A stretch of DNA of 64,000 bases from Aneurinibacillus soli (GTDB lineage: Bacteria; Bacillota; Bacilli; Aneurinibacillales; Aneurinibacillaceae). The stretch covers positions 3,847,001 to 3,911,000 of the forward strand of contig NZ_AP017312.1 in the NCBI RefSeq assembly GCF_002355375.1. The letters run 5' to 3'. The position numbers were made by a program, and so were the translations under genes. The notes under the pieces are model-generated. The model made no database searches, had not been told where the DNA came from, and saw nothing but the letters and a program-made list of their open reading frames with translations. Below, one piece after another: positions 34,046-43,352 of the stretch; the first letter of the stretch is position 1, and each line of letters opens with the position of its first letter.

Positions 34046-34147
34046 ATGAATGTAAGAATCAAAGATTGGTTGGAGTTAACCATGTCTGAGAGAGTGTGGA
34101 TTCTGATTCAAATTTCCGAAATGCAAGAGCGGAAAAGAGGGCTATAA
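34046..34147 (+). CDS. Possible 33-aa small protein
   Basis: ATG 34046 follows AGGAGGG (34029-34035) and a TATAAAT box (34013-34019). The peptide MNVRIKDWLELTMSERVWIL plus 13 residues is amphipathic. A strong + strand terminator follows at 34299. It was not recognised. The case for expression is the ribosome site; the spacing (10 bases) is slightly long. Confidence 0.4.
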   Translation: MNVRIKDWLELTMSERVWILIQISEMQERKRGL

Positions 34148-34298
34148 TTGAAAATGAATAAAATTCATATTTTTGATTAAAAGTTCGTAATCTCATCTTT
34201 TTACAGGGGTTCCAAAAGAAACTCTGTCATTATTCAATTTTGAACAATCATATGGAATTTATTATGTAAACACAGTATAATAAACGTAAGAAAAATAG

Positions 34299-34350
34299 AC
34301 CTCCCGTCGTCGCCATTTGCTAAACTCACGGGAGGTTTTTTTATTTTTTT
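34299..34350 (+). terminator. Strong Rho-independent terminator
   Basis: ACCTCCCGT and ACGGGAGGT form a perfect 9-bp stem around 20 bases, followed by a T7 run and further Ts. It ends + strand transcription before the convergent gene 34418-34912. Confidence 0.82.
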
Positions 34351-34417
34351 GGACGTATGACCATATTTTTAATCAAACGATTCGCTATATTCACTTTTTC
34401 ACACGATCGTATAGGAA

Positions 34418-34912
34418 CTATCTTAGCCCGTACAGATACAAAACGCTACCCCATCCTGGCTCTATTCCGAGACTGACATCTTCTTTGCGCAATCCATAGT
34501 CAACTATCATCTCCAGCATATATAGTGCGTGAAAAAATGCCTCAACAATCGGGCGTGTTTCTTCTTCCCAACGGCAGTTCATGTCATGAGTAAATTTCTT
34601 TCCAGTTCCTGACTCCATAATCCGCATGAAGTTTGCATTCAATTCCTGGGAATCACCGTCCCATTGGATCAGAGATCGAAAAAAATCAATAAGTTGCTCA
34701 GTGTATTTTTGCATGCCAAAATATACCTTTGCACTCGTGCGATAATAGCGATAGACACCATCGTCTCGAACTCTTTTTCCTTTTTCGTAGAGAGATATGA
34801 TTTCACTTTTTCGTTTTTGGATACCTTGAAGTAATTTTCCCTCTTTTTCCATTTTCGCTCTTAAAATGGGGTTTTTGGGATACTTATTGTCTTCCGAATA
34901 ATTCTCGTGCAT
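34418..34912 (-). CDS. Unknown protein, 164 aa
   Basis: I do not recognise this protein. It is helical, with a basic N-terminal half (LRAKMEKEGKLLQGIQKRKS) and a conserved-looking acidic/aromatic end (WEEETRPIVEAFFHALYMLE, ending in GWGSVLYLYGLR). There is no signal or membrane segment. It is single and convergent with the small + strand unit. Confidence 0.5.
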   Translation of the reverse strand: MHENYSEDNKYPKNPILRAKMEKEGKLLQGIQKRKSEIISLYEKGKRVRDDGVYRYYRTSAKVYFGMQKYTEQLIDFFRSLIQWDGDSQELNANFMRIMESGTGKKFTHDMNCRWEEETRPIVEAFFHALYMLEMIVDYGLRKEDVSLGIEPGWGSVLYLYGLR

Positions 34913-35054
34913 ATCCCCACTTCTTTCCTATATATTTTCTTCAGTTGGTATGTGATCTTCCTAATAAGTTCCGCTTCATTCTTCTATGAAAAATCTTACA
35001 ATCCCCCCTTATAAATAAGCAAATCTGGTGTTTGGTTAAACTCTGATGTTAATT

Positions 35055-35300
35055 TTACATGTAATACCTGATCGTCAGCGTTGCACCTTTCCCTTTCAGT
35101 GGTGCTTTTAGAATTTCATCACGGTCTTTTTTCATGGATTGCATCACTGCACAACAGGTTGCCATTCTGTGATTTGAAGAAGGGTAGCCTCCAACCTGAC
35201 GGTGAACATCTCCTGAGGTGATGTCTACATATTGGTATCCCTTCTCTTTTCCTTCATCTAATAGCCTTTGTATTTCCGCCATGAATTTTTCAGCTGTCAT
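35055..35300 (-). CDS. Small conserved protein with a His/Cys motif, 81 aa
   Basis: The product contains TSGDVHRQVGGYPSSNHRM followed by ATCCAVM and, at the end, KGKGATLTIRYYM. This SGD-x-H-x3-GGYP-x4-HRM-x3-CC pattern belongs to a widespread family of unknown function seen beside restriction and HNH endonuclease genes; the His and Cys residues could bind metal. ATG 35300 is chosen because GGAGAG lies seven bases upstream. No partner restriction gene is adjacent here. Confidence 0.6.
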   Translation of the reverse strand: MTAEKFMAEIQRLLDEGKEKGYQYVDITSGDVHRQVGGYPSSNHRMATCCAVMQSMKKDRDEILKAPLKGKGATLTIRYYM

Positions 35301-35388
35301 AATGAATCTCTCCATTTCGTGATAATACCTTTAATACTATTCATTTTTGGAAATTTTATCAAGTTATTAGAAAGGTGTGACTTAGGTG

Positions 35389-35566
35389 GTGTGATTCAAC
35401 ACACATTCCTTAAAGGTATACCTTTAAGGATATTAAAAACTGGTAGACTTCAATGTTGTTAAAGGTTTAAAAACATTTTAAAAAACGTTTATTAAATAAC
35501 ACACACATTTACAAACACTTTAGGTATAATTCGATTAAAGACTAATACATGGAGTGTTTGTAAATG
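35389..35566 (+). promoter_or_regulatory. Inverted-repeat-rich region upstream of the resolvase (candidate res site/operator)
   Basis: Three inverted repeats lie within 180 bases. GTGTG-ATTCAA-CACAC is at 35389-35404. A perfect 24-base palindrome (TCCTTAAAGGTA and its complement) is at 35407-35430. CATTTACAAACACT is at 35506-35519 with its complement at 35553-35566, flanking a TATAAT box (35525-35530) and reaching the start codon at 35564. Several dyads before a divergent-type serine resolvase gene is the layout of Tn3-family res sites and also gives autoregulation. Confidence 0.6.
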
Positions 35567-36193
35567 AATCAGAAAATCTTTGCATACATAAGAGTTAGTG
35601 CCAAAGACCAGAACGAAGACAGGCAGTTAAAAGAAATGTTAGATATAAGTATTAGTGAAAGGGATATATTCATAGATAAAGAAAGTGGTAAAGATTTTAA
35701 TAGACCGCAGTACCAAGCGTTGAAGCAGTGCTTACGTGAAGGTGATCTTCTTTATATCAAGTCGATCGATCGTTTTGGGCGGAATAGCAAAGAGATTAAA
35801 CGAGAATGGGAGTACATAACGCAAGAAATTAGAGCAGACATAAAAGTACTGGATATGCCATTGCTTGATACAACTCAACACAAAGACACACTAGGAACAT
35901 TTGTAAGTGAATTAGTTCTGCAAGTTTTATCCTTTGTAGCTGAGAAAGAGCGAGAGAACATCAAACAACGCCAAGCGGAAGGAATAGCCATTGCAAAAGC
36001 CAAAGGTAAACATTTAGGCAGACCACAAATGAATGTGCATACATTAAGCAAAGAACAACAGCAAACATTAGAACAGAACTATCAGGCATGGAAGGATAAA
36101 CAGATAACAGGTGTACAATTCATGGAGAAGCTAGAAATCAAGAAAAATACATTCTACAAAATCGTAAAGGAATATGAGAAGTCACTATCATAG
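35564..36193 (+). CDS. Small serine recombinase (resolvase/invertase family)
   Basis: The 209-aa product has the resolvase N-terminus FAYIRVSAKDQNEDRQLKEM with catalytic Ser10, LLYIKSIDRFGRNSKEI with the conserved Arg pair, and a long E-helix ending in a HTH tail (GRPQMNVHTLS...GVQFMEKLEIKKNTFYKIV). The size equals that of Tn3/Tn5053-type resolvases. It lies 2 kb from tnsA but on the other strand. A role resolving cointegrates made by the tns system is inferred from the TnsA substitutions. Confidence 0.9.
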   Translation: MNQKIFAYIRVSAKDQNEDRQLKEMLDISISERDIFIDKESGKDFNRPQYQALKQCLREGDLLYIKSIDRFGRNSKEIKREWEYITQEIRADIKVLDMPLLDTTQHKDTLGTFVSELVLQVLSFVAEKERENIKQRQAEGIAIAKAKGKHLGRPQMNVHTLSKEQQQTLEQNYQAWKDKQITGVQFMEKLEIKKNTFYKIVKEYEKSLS

Positions 36194-36423
36194 GCGACTT
36201 TTTCTATCTAAACTCAGTAAAAATTTGCGCAATTCTAGAATAGTCTACTCAGTGAAGGAGAAATCCCGATATTCATTTAACAGACTCATAAACTGGAATT
36301 AATACCCACTACATGACCCATTTTTACACGTATCTCGGCTGAACGGTTTTTTAATAGACTTACATACTCTGCTTTAATAGAATTACGATAGGGGAGATAA
36401 TCTTTGAAGGGATGGTAGTTTAT

Positions 36424-37428
36424 ATGGGTGAAAGGTATAGTATTCTCAAGCCTTTAACAATGGAACTTGCTGAAGTACTAACAGTAGAAATCTTAGGGTT
36501 CTTTGCTCCTTTGAATGCTCAAAAAATGGGAAAGTTATTAGGGAAGCAAGTTAATGAAGAAGTGCTTACTCCGTTATCGGTTAATGACTTTTTTAAATAC
36601 ATGGAGACGCAAAAGGGAATCCTAGATATTAGAAGATACCAACAAAACGTCCTACAACTAATAAAAAGACTGGAGCAAGGAAATTTCTTGTGTTCTGCTG
36701 GGGTGGAAAATGGTTTTACGCTAGGAGGGGAAAAGTGTTACTACTTTACTAGAGAACTATCAAACCTTCAACAGAAGAACCTATTATGGTTGGGTGAGTG
36801 TTTAGGATTAGAATTTATCCTTCATAAGACAAAGAACTTTGTTATTCCGATAGCTGGGGAAGAACCTACCGGGAAAATAGGAATCGGTACAGGTACTTTA
36901 ATTAACAGCGATACTATACTAACGTGTAGTCACGTCCTGAATGACATGAAGGTTGATAAAACTGTTAATATTGGTGGTAGAAAAATTGAAATTGCATATC
37001 ACAAATCACATGATAAAGTTGACGTGGGTATTGTTAAGCTAACTGAAAAGGTGAATTTAGGGTTTCAACTTATTTTTGGTGATGCAATGTTGCTAGATGA
37101 AATACTTACTATGGGGTATCCTCCAGTACCAATGACAAGAGACTGCTACCTTATTTCACAAAAGGGGGAAGTAAACTCATTGGTGCAGAACTACGATGGA
37201 ATCGAGCATTTTATTTACTCATCAATTACAAGACCAGGAAATAGTGGCGGCCCAATATTCACAAACAAAGGACATATAGTAGGTATTACTTCGCAACACG
37301 TTGAGAGGGAATCCGATAAGGAAAAGAATGTGGTACCATTCTTTCAAGGCATCACATCTAATCAAGTAATACAGGCCATACATGAGATAGACCAAAGCAT
37401 TGAAATAGCATACGAAGATTACAACTAG
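36424..37428 (+). CDS. Trypsin-like serine protease with an N-terminal accessory domain
   Basis: The 334-aa product has an N-terminal helical domain of about 140 residues (LTVEILGFFAPLNAQKMGKL) and a chymotrypsin-like protease. The triad is His in LTCSHVLND, Asp in KVDVGIVKL and Ser in RPGNSGGPIF. There is no signal peptide, so it acts in the cytoplasm. Such proteases with added sensor domains occur as effectors in phage-defence modules, and this one sits in such an island. ATG 36424 is preferred; ATG 36412 is possible but too close to GAAGGG. Confidence 0.8.
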   Translation: MGERYSILKPLTMELAEVLTVEILGFFAPLNAQKMGKLLGKQVNEEVLTPLSVNDFFKYMETQKGILDIRRYQQNVLQLIKRLEQGNFLCSAGVENGFTLGGEKCYYFTRELSNLQQKNLLWLGECLGLEFILHKTKNFVIPIAGEEPTGKIGIGTGTLINSDTILTCSHVLNDMKVDKTVNIGGRKIEIAYHKSHDKVDVGIVKLTEKVNLGFQLIFGDAMLLDEILTMGYPPVPMTRDCYLISQKGEVNSLVQNYDGIEHFIYSSITRPGNSGGPIFTNKGHIVGITSQHVERESDKEKNVVPFFQGITSNQVIQAIHEIDQSIEIAYEDYN

Positions 37429-38143
37429 GTGGGGGCTAAAGAGCAACCGTAAAAAGCCTGTGGTATACCCCTGAGTTACAATGAAATGACGCTTGTGGAC
37501 AAACAGAAGAAGAATCGCATTCTTGTTACCTAGCTAAGCTCATAGTAATGAAAACGCGACCTTTAGGATAGGAGCATCTTTAATTAAACCTCTATACTAA
37601 TACCCAACTACCTAATCAAAACCTCGAATCCTTTGATCCAATCCCAGAGAACAATTTTATTATCACAGGGGGGCATTAGGGTAACCAAAGGGAATCAACG
37701 GATACTACGCTTTTCCCTTATATATTCTATGATCAGAAGCAGGCAGGGGTAAAAGGGGAAGACCTCTTACTTTAGAAAGAATACCGATTTATAATCGCAG
37801 AACTTACTGTGGACTATCCCTTATACAATTAAAAAACTGCATGGGGGAGCATGAGGTTTGCTACAAGATTGATATGTATAACCGTAAACTCTTCATGCTC
37901 CATCCTATGTTTTGCTTATACAGAGCAATGAAGCCTTGATTTATACCGCATGCTTTGTATAAAAGCAAAATCTTGGGCTACACCCTGGATTTGGACATCA
38001 GTCTTCTTTTCTATACAACATAATAGACTATGTATTACTATCTTAGGTTTTGGGAGAGAGAAAACCTCTCCCATCACTAATAGAGTACCTATTTCCCCTA
38101 TACCAAGAAAAATCCAGGAATGACGAGCGTTTAGCATCGTATC
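37429..38143. other. 715-base region without a convincing gene, with strong dyads
   Basis: GGAGCATGA (near 37843) pairs with TCATGCTCC (near 37893) across about 40 bases, extended by GGTTT/AAACT. GGGAGAG/CTCTCCC forms a hairpin near 38050-38070, and CGTATC/GATACG pairs near 38141-38160 at the end of the next gene. A 73-codon minus frame (37916-38137) has no ribosome site. The region could encode a structured RNA or be a decayed gene; I cannot tell which. Confidence 0.35.
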
Positions 38144-39592
38144 CTACAAAGATACGGTATTCCCCTTATTCCCCTGCGATGGGTGTGAAGTATCAAGCAA
38201 AACAAACGGGTTGACCAGATAGGTTAGTCCCTTGTCATTTCCAGAGTTAACCTTAGGTTTAATATACATATGCTCCTCCAAGGTACGAAGAACGGATTTT
38301 AAAGTGTTTGCATTCTTGCACCGCTTCTTGGTTGCTTGCCAAATATCCTGATACTTAACTTCTTCTCCTTTACCACGAATAGACTTTAAAACGTACTGAG
38401 CATCCTCAATGCTTTGATCCGTTCCCATGGCATCAAAGGCAATCTTGGCCTGCTGGATAAAATACTCCGAGAATTGAATAGCTTTCTCTACAGTTGCCAG
38501 TGCGATCTCCTGGGGAACCCCGCCAGTGTTTTCCGCAACATGTAAAAGGCCAGCAATTCGGTAGATCACGCCCACATGTTTGTTGCCCCACTCCACGATT
38601 GGTGCAAGCTCTCCTCTTTCCGGGGCAAGCTTCTTTTCGATTGATGTTTTAAAGCGAATCATCCTCTCATCCGCTTCTCGGCTTAAAGTTAAAACTTTAG
38701 GATGATCAGGGACAGGTTGAGCAAGCAATTGCTGTATCAGTCTTTCATACTGCTCCTTTACCTTCTGTTCAATGAGTCGCGGTCTTGGATTTCTAAATCC
38801 CACAAACGAATTAGGAAACGTAAAAAGGAATCGAGCCAGTAGCCCTCTTTGTTGGTAGATTTTATTTTTAGCCAAGTTTTTTATTACCTCAGGCTGAACA
38901 GTGATGCCTAAGGTTAGTAACGGAGAACGTAAAATTTCTGTACGGGTCATTCGATCAACGACGCAATATTCACCAGAATATGCCTTCAAAAACACCGTAA
39001 AGTGTGAGCTTTTGTCATTCGAATAACGACCTGCTATATTCTCAAACACATCACCTTCAGGAGAGAATATCCCAAGCCGTTCTTGATTTTCGAGTAAGAT
39101 TCCGACTAACTTTTCCACTGTTACATCATCCGCAGTCAGACGTGGCGGATTAAGTGGAGAGACCGCCTTCTCCCCAACTTGTGTTTGTTTCGACTCTCTC
39201 CAGTCCTGTTGCAACATTTGTTCATATTCATATACTGGAGAAAGGAGATGACGAAAAACTGGACTCTTTCCTGTTCCAGAAGGTGAAGCAATGAGCACGA
39301 ATAAATTCAGCGGTTCCATCCACTGCCCATACGGGTTTACGACATATTTTTTGGCTACTGCTAGCGCTAGAACGGCTAAAGACAGCATCCCTCCTATATG
39401 TGTGACAGTTTGGGTTTCTTCTGCCACCTGTGTAATATAGTCGCCGATAACCGGTGGCAGAAGTTCAATAGGAAATGGGCCTGTTTTTTGCTGACCAAAC
39501 ACTGTTAACGGAATAGGCTCACTCCATCCATCAAATTTTTGTTGTAGATCTGCAGAGTTATTTTTGAGGAACATCGTTTGTTTATTTTCCAT
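38144..39592 (-). CDS. DUF3987 (YfjI-like) P-loop protein
   Basis: The 482-aa product has FVLIASPSGTGKSPVFRHLL (Walker A, about residue 105), IFSPEGDVFENIAGRYS and VDRMTRTEILRSPLLTLGIT, the order seen in DUF3987 proteins of plasmids, SaPI-like islands and phages, usually with primase/helicase roles. The last 100 residues form a winged-helix-like module (GEEVKYQDIWQATKKRCK). AAAGGAG precedes ATG. It is separate from the BREX operon (540-base gap with two terminator-like hairpins) and may derive from the replication module of an ancestral plasmid or island. Confidence 0.8.
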   Translation of the reverse strand: MENKQTMFLKNNSADLQQKFDGWSEPIPLTVFGQQKTGPFPIELLPPVIGDYITQVAEETQTVTHIGGMLSLAVLALAVAKKYVVNPYGQWMEPLNLFVLIASPSGTGKSPVFRHLLSPVYEYEQMLQQDWRESKQTQVGEKAVSPLNPPRLTADDVTVEKLVGILLENQERLGIFSPEGDVFENIAGRYSNDKSSHFTVFLKAYSGEYCVVDRMTRTEILRSPLLTLGITVQPEVIKNLAKNKIYQQRGLLARFLFTFPNSFVGFRNPRPRLIEQKVKEQYERLIQQLLAQPVPDHPKVLTLSREADERMIRFKTSIEKKLAPERGELAPIVEWGNKHVGVIYRIAGLLHVAENTGGVPQEIALATVEKAIQFSEYFIQQAKIAFDAMGTDQSIEDAQYVLKSIRGKGEEVKYQDIWQATKKRCKNANTLKSVLRTLEEHMYIKPKVNSGNDKGLTYLVNPFVLLDTSHPSQGNKGNTVSL

Positions 39593-40129
39593 GGCTTGTT
39601 ACTCCTTTATACTTTTTATAATGAATTCATACATTTGAACTGATAATGAATGCAAAATATCTATATACTTTGATCTCGTATCCGGTCTGAGCATACTTCC
39701 TCCTTCATAGTGTTAAAAATAATAGAAAAACGGCAATACCAAATAGCATTCTGCATCTCCATATGCTCACTTTCCTTTCCATCTGTCCTTAGGTTGTAAA
39801 TAAAAACAGCCAACCGTTCCCAGGAAGGAGACAGTCAGCTGTTTAAAAACCTATTCTTTTTTGCAAACACAAAGAGGCCAAGTGTATAGTTTGTACACCA
39901 TACGCTTGACCTCGTATTTCTATATTCACATTTTTCACGATAACAATTCTTCCAAATAAGGGTAATTATTTCCCTCAATTACAATATACCAAAGCATTCA
40001 TTCTTTGTACATAACATCTTAGAAAAAATTAAGTGTTTTTTGCAAAAGTGGTCTGGTACGCTGATTTTTTATTTTGCCATCTTACTTGACTTATAAAAGG
40101 ATAAATCCAGAGAACATCTCTGAATGATG
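39593..40129. terminator. Gap holding two hairpins: BREX operon end and DUF3987 promoter region
   Basis: At 39874-39913 GAGGCCAAG pairs with CTTGACCTC with a further GTATA/TATAC-like extension. At about 39807-39846 CAGCCAAC pairs with GTCAGCTG, with a TTTTTAT tail on the minus strand. Both suit termination of the leftward BREX transcript. The remaining bases should hold the DUF3987 promoter. No gene is seen. Confidence 0.55.
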
Positions 40130-43100
40130 TTAATTTACAAACAAAGATTGGGTACTGGAAATCTCTTGTACAATTTGCCCATTCTTAATCACATATAAAA
40201 CAGTTCTATCTAGCACATCTCCCAAATCTTTCTTTTGAACTGAAGATAGCTCAAATGCTGGATTATCCGTCAAAATCATAAACCGACCTTCCCCTTCATA
40301 TGTCTCGCTATAAAAATCAACAAGCCCAAAAGCCGGAAAGACCTGTAGTTTCGTCCGTCCATTCAATGCTTCATACTGCTGTACCACATTCGCCCATTCC
40401 TCTGGAAAAAGCCTGTTCATCTGCTGTCCGTTAGGTACAATTCCTATTTGCAAACACCGATGGGTCGGTCGTAATGTAATACTTCGCTCCCGCTCAATCT
40501 CTAGCATTCGTTCTTCACTACGCTCCTCAATCTCTATCAACTGAGCATTCATTTGGTTAATTAAAGCACTGTTGCGGTTCTCTTCATTCATAGATTGATA
40601 TTCCGTCAGCTTACGCACGGTATCCTGATACTGCGCCTCAAAGGTACGCTGTAGAAATTGACTCTTTTTATTCAGTTGCTGTTCCCGTTTTTGCTTTACA
40701 AGTAACAAACGCTTTTGCGCCTCACGAATCGCCTGCGCCCGGAATGCACTATTTTCTATCAAGGGTTGTACAGTGCATTCACCCTGCCATTGATTTTGAA
40801 AAATCCAGTATGGGGAAAAGCAAGTAAAGGAACCGTCCTCTTTTTGAGCAATGTACATCAATTCCCTAGCCAGTTCACGCCCTGTTCCATCAGTAACACT
40901 CATTTCATGCACTTCTACCAGTAACGGAGAAGAAACAGGGAAGGAAAGCTGAATACGATCTAAAGCTACTTTTTGCATTAACTGCTCAGCAAATGCCATA
41001 GATAATTGAAATAAAGGATGATCATTTATCAGCAGTTCAACTGCATCACTTTCTTTATCCACATTTCCAGTGAAACGAAGTGACGCTTCTTTTGTAGACA
41101 AACGAATACTATGCTTGCGGGCAAATTCACGTACCGATTTTGGCAATCGTTCTATGCGAAACGTATCATTCGCTTCATGCACTTTTACCCGATTATTGGC
41201 TAACACTTCTCTGGAAAACTCGGCATACGCACGTACCGGTATACTCGTCACAGAAAGCATATATCGTTCGCGCTTCATACCCGGCAAATCGACAGTTTGT
41301 TCGTCCATCTTTTCTTGCGCGGCAATTTGTAATAACCGCTTATGCTCTTCAGATATTGTTTTTTCCAATCCATCAATGATTTCATCCAAGCGTTCCCGAT
41401 TCATAATCGCTTCTTGCATTAAATGTTCAAGGCTTACATACTGATCTTCAATAACCTCACCCATGAAATCATAGACTAGATCACTTCCGAGGTCTTCACG
41501 CATTTGTTCCATTTTATTAAGCAGGCGATACATCACTTCACCCTCGCGTGTATCAACAGCAACAAGATTAAAAACGAATGTTTCATTCTTCTGGCCGATT
41601 CGGTGAATCCGTCCCATTCGCTGTTCTAGCTTATTTGGATTCCACGGAATATCATAGTTCACCATCTGGTTACAAAACTGCAGATTTATTGATTCGCCCC
41701 CGGCATCTGTTGCCAACATAATGGAACATTCACTCTTAAACAACTCAACCTGACGCCGACGTTCGTCCATCGAATAATACCCTACGATTTTTGCAAGCTT
41801 CGGTACTCGTTCTAACAACCGTTTTTCTAGGTAATGCAACGTATCGGCGAACTCAGTAAAAATCAGAATCTTTTCGCCGTTTTTTAGTAGACCATTCTCT
41901 CCAAAGATGGTTTGTTCCAGCTCTACGTATTTTCGCTCCGCCGTATTCTCGTGTAAATACTTGCTCTTCTCCACCAAATTTTCTAACACAAATATCTCTG
42001 CCTGCAACTCTTCAACATTTACTGAAGTGGTCACAGCCTCAAGTTTATCCTCCAGATCTTGCTGTACCTCAGTCGTCTCTTCTTCGTATGCGGTTATATC
42101 AATTGTGTTTATTTCTCTTAGGACTGCCTCTCGCTCTTCCAGCGATTGTTCTAATAGTGCTCGAAGCTTTTCATAACGACGCTTGAGTGAAAAATGAACA
42201 GCTTCAACCGAGGAGCTGAGACGACGTTGAAGAACCATCATGGCAAATGTGATGTTACGGTTTCCACTCTGCTCTCCCCGGTTAAAATGTTCGCGCACAT
42301 AGGCCGTTACCTCTTCGTATAGCTCTTTTTCCAATCGAGACATATTGAAAGCAACGGTTTGCGTGGTTCGTTTCGGAAATAATGGTGTATTGTCGAAGGT
42401 TACCATACTTTCCTTCAACCGCCGGATGATAAACGGATTACTTTTTTCTCGAAGCGTTTCACCGGCTCCCACCTGTGAAAAGATGTCCTCATCAATCAAT
42501 TGCATAAGATGACGGAAATTCTCTATATCCCCTTTATGAGGTGTAGCCGTTAGTAATAGTCGATGATTTGCATGACGCAATAATGCTTCTCCTAATTGAT
42601 ACAGTCTGGTTCGCTTCGTTTTTTTCTTTTTTACTCCGTGAGTGTACGCGGCCATTTTGTGAGCTTCATCTACAATAATCAAATCAAAATTAGCTTCCAA
42701 TACATAGCTTTTTACATCATCCCTTGCCGCCCAATATACAGAAGCCAGGCATAATGAGTGTTCGAGAAATGGATTACGTCCTCCGTTTTCCCGTAGGGTA
42801 GCCCTGGTGATAATCTTAAATTCTTCTCCGAACTTTTGCTCTAATTCTTCCTGCCACTGATACAATACAAGCGGTGGAGTCAATATAAGGATGCGTTCTG
42901 CCCCTTTCCGGGCGCGCAACTCTCGAATTAACATACCAGACATAATCGTCTTTCCTGCCCCTGGGTCATCAGCAAGAAGAAACCGAACTCTCGGGGACTG
43001 AAGCATCCGATCATAAACTGCCTCAATCTGATGTGGCAATGGCATAATTTTTTATTACCAAGCGCCCGAGCGTCCGAAAATTTCCGATCAATATCCATGG

Positions 43101-43338
43101 CATAAAAGTGAAGAATCCGCTGAGCTTCAGATGCCTGTATGGTTTCACTTTCTGCTTGTACACTCAATCTCTCTACTATTTCAACCTGAAATGGCTCCAG
43201 TAGGTTTTGGTAATAGGTCTGGGTGGAACGGCCTAAAGCCTCGATTTCAAAAAACACTCCATCAATCGACTCACACTTTTTTATCTCAACCGTCTCTGGC
43301 CAATGCGGGCCACGTACGATTTCCCCTACAGATAGCAT
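40130..43338 (-). CDS. SNF2-type helicase of the BREX cluster, split by a one-base shift
   Basis: Two frames make one roughly 1069-aa protein. Codons from ATG 43338 (MLSVGEIVRGPHWPETVEI) run into an A6 run at 43048-43053. The rest (MPLPHQIEAVYDRML onward) is in the -1 frame from ATG 43045. Adding one A gives ...LGNKKIMPLPHQIE without loss. Motifs are LADDPGAGKTIMSG (Walker A), LIIVDEAHKM (DEAH), LLLTATPH and, in the second lobe, DAGGESINLQFCNQ and EQRMGRIHRIGQK. This matches the BrxHII/DrmD-like helicase class. It follows pglZ by 14 bases. Ribosomal -1 slippage, re-start at ATG 43045 or true loss are all possible. Confidence 0.82.
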
Positions 43339-43352
43339 GCCTTTCCTCCTTC

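Noticed and set aside
37429-37560. Group II intron or retron-like RNA start
   Set aside because: No reverse transcriptase gene nearby and no domain V-like hairpin.
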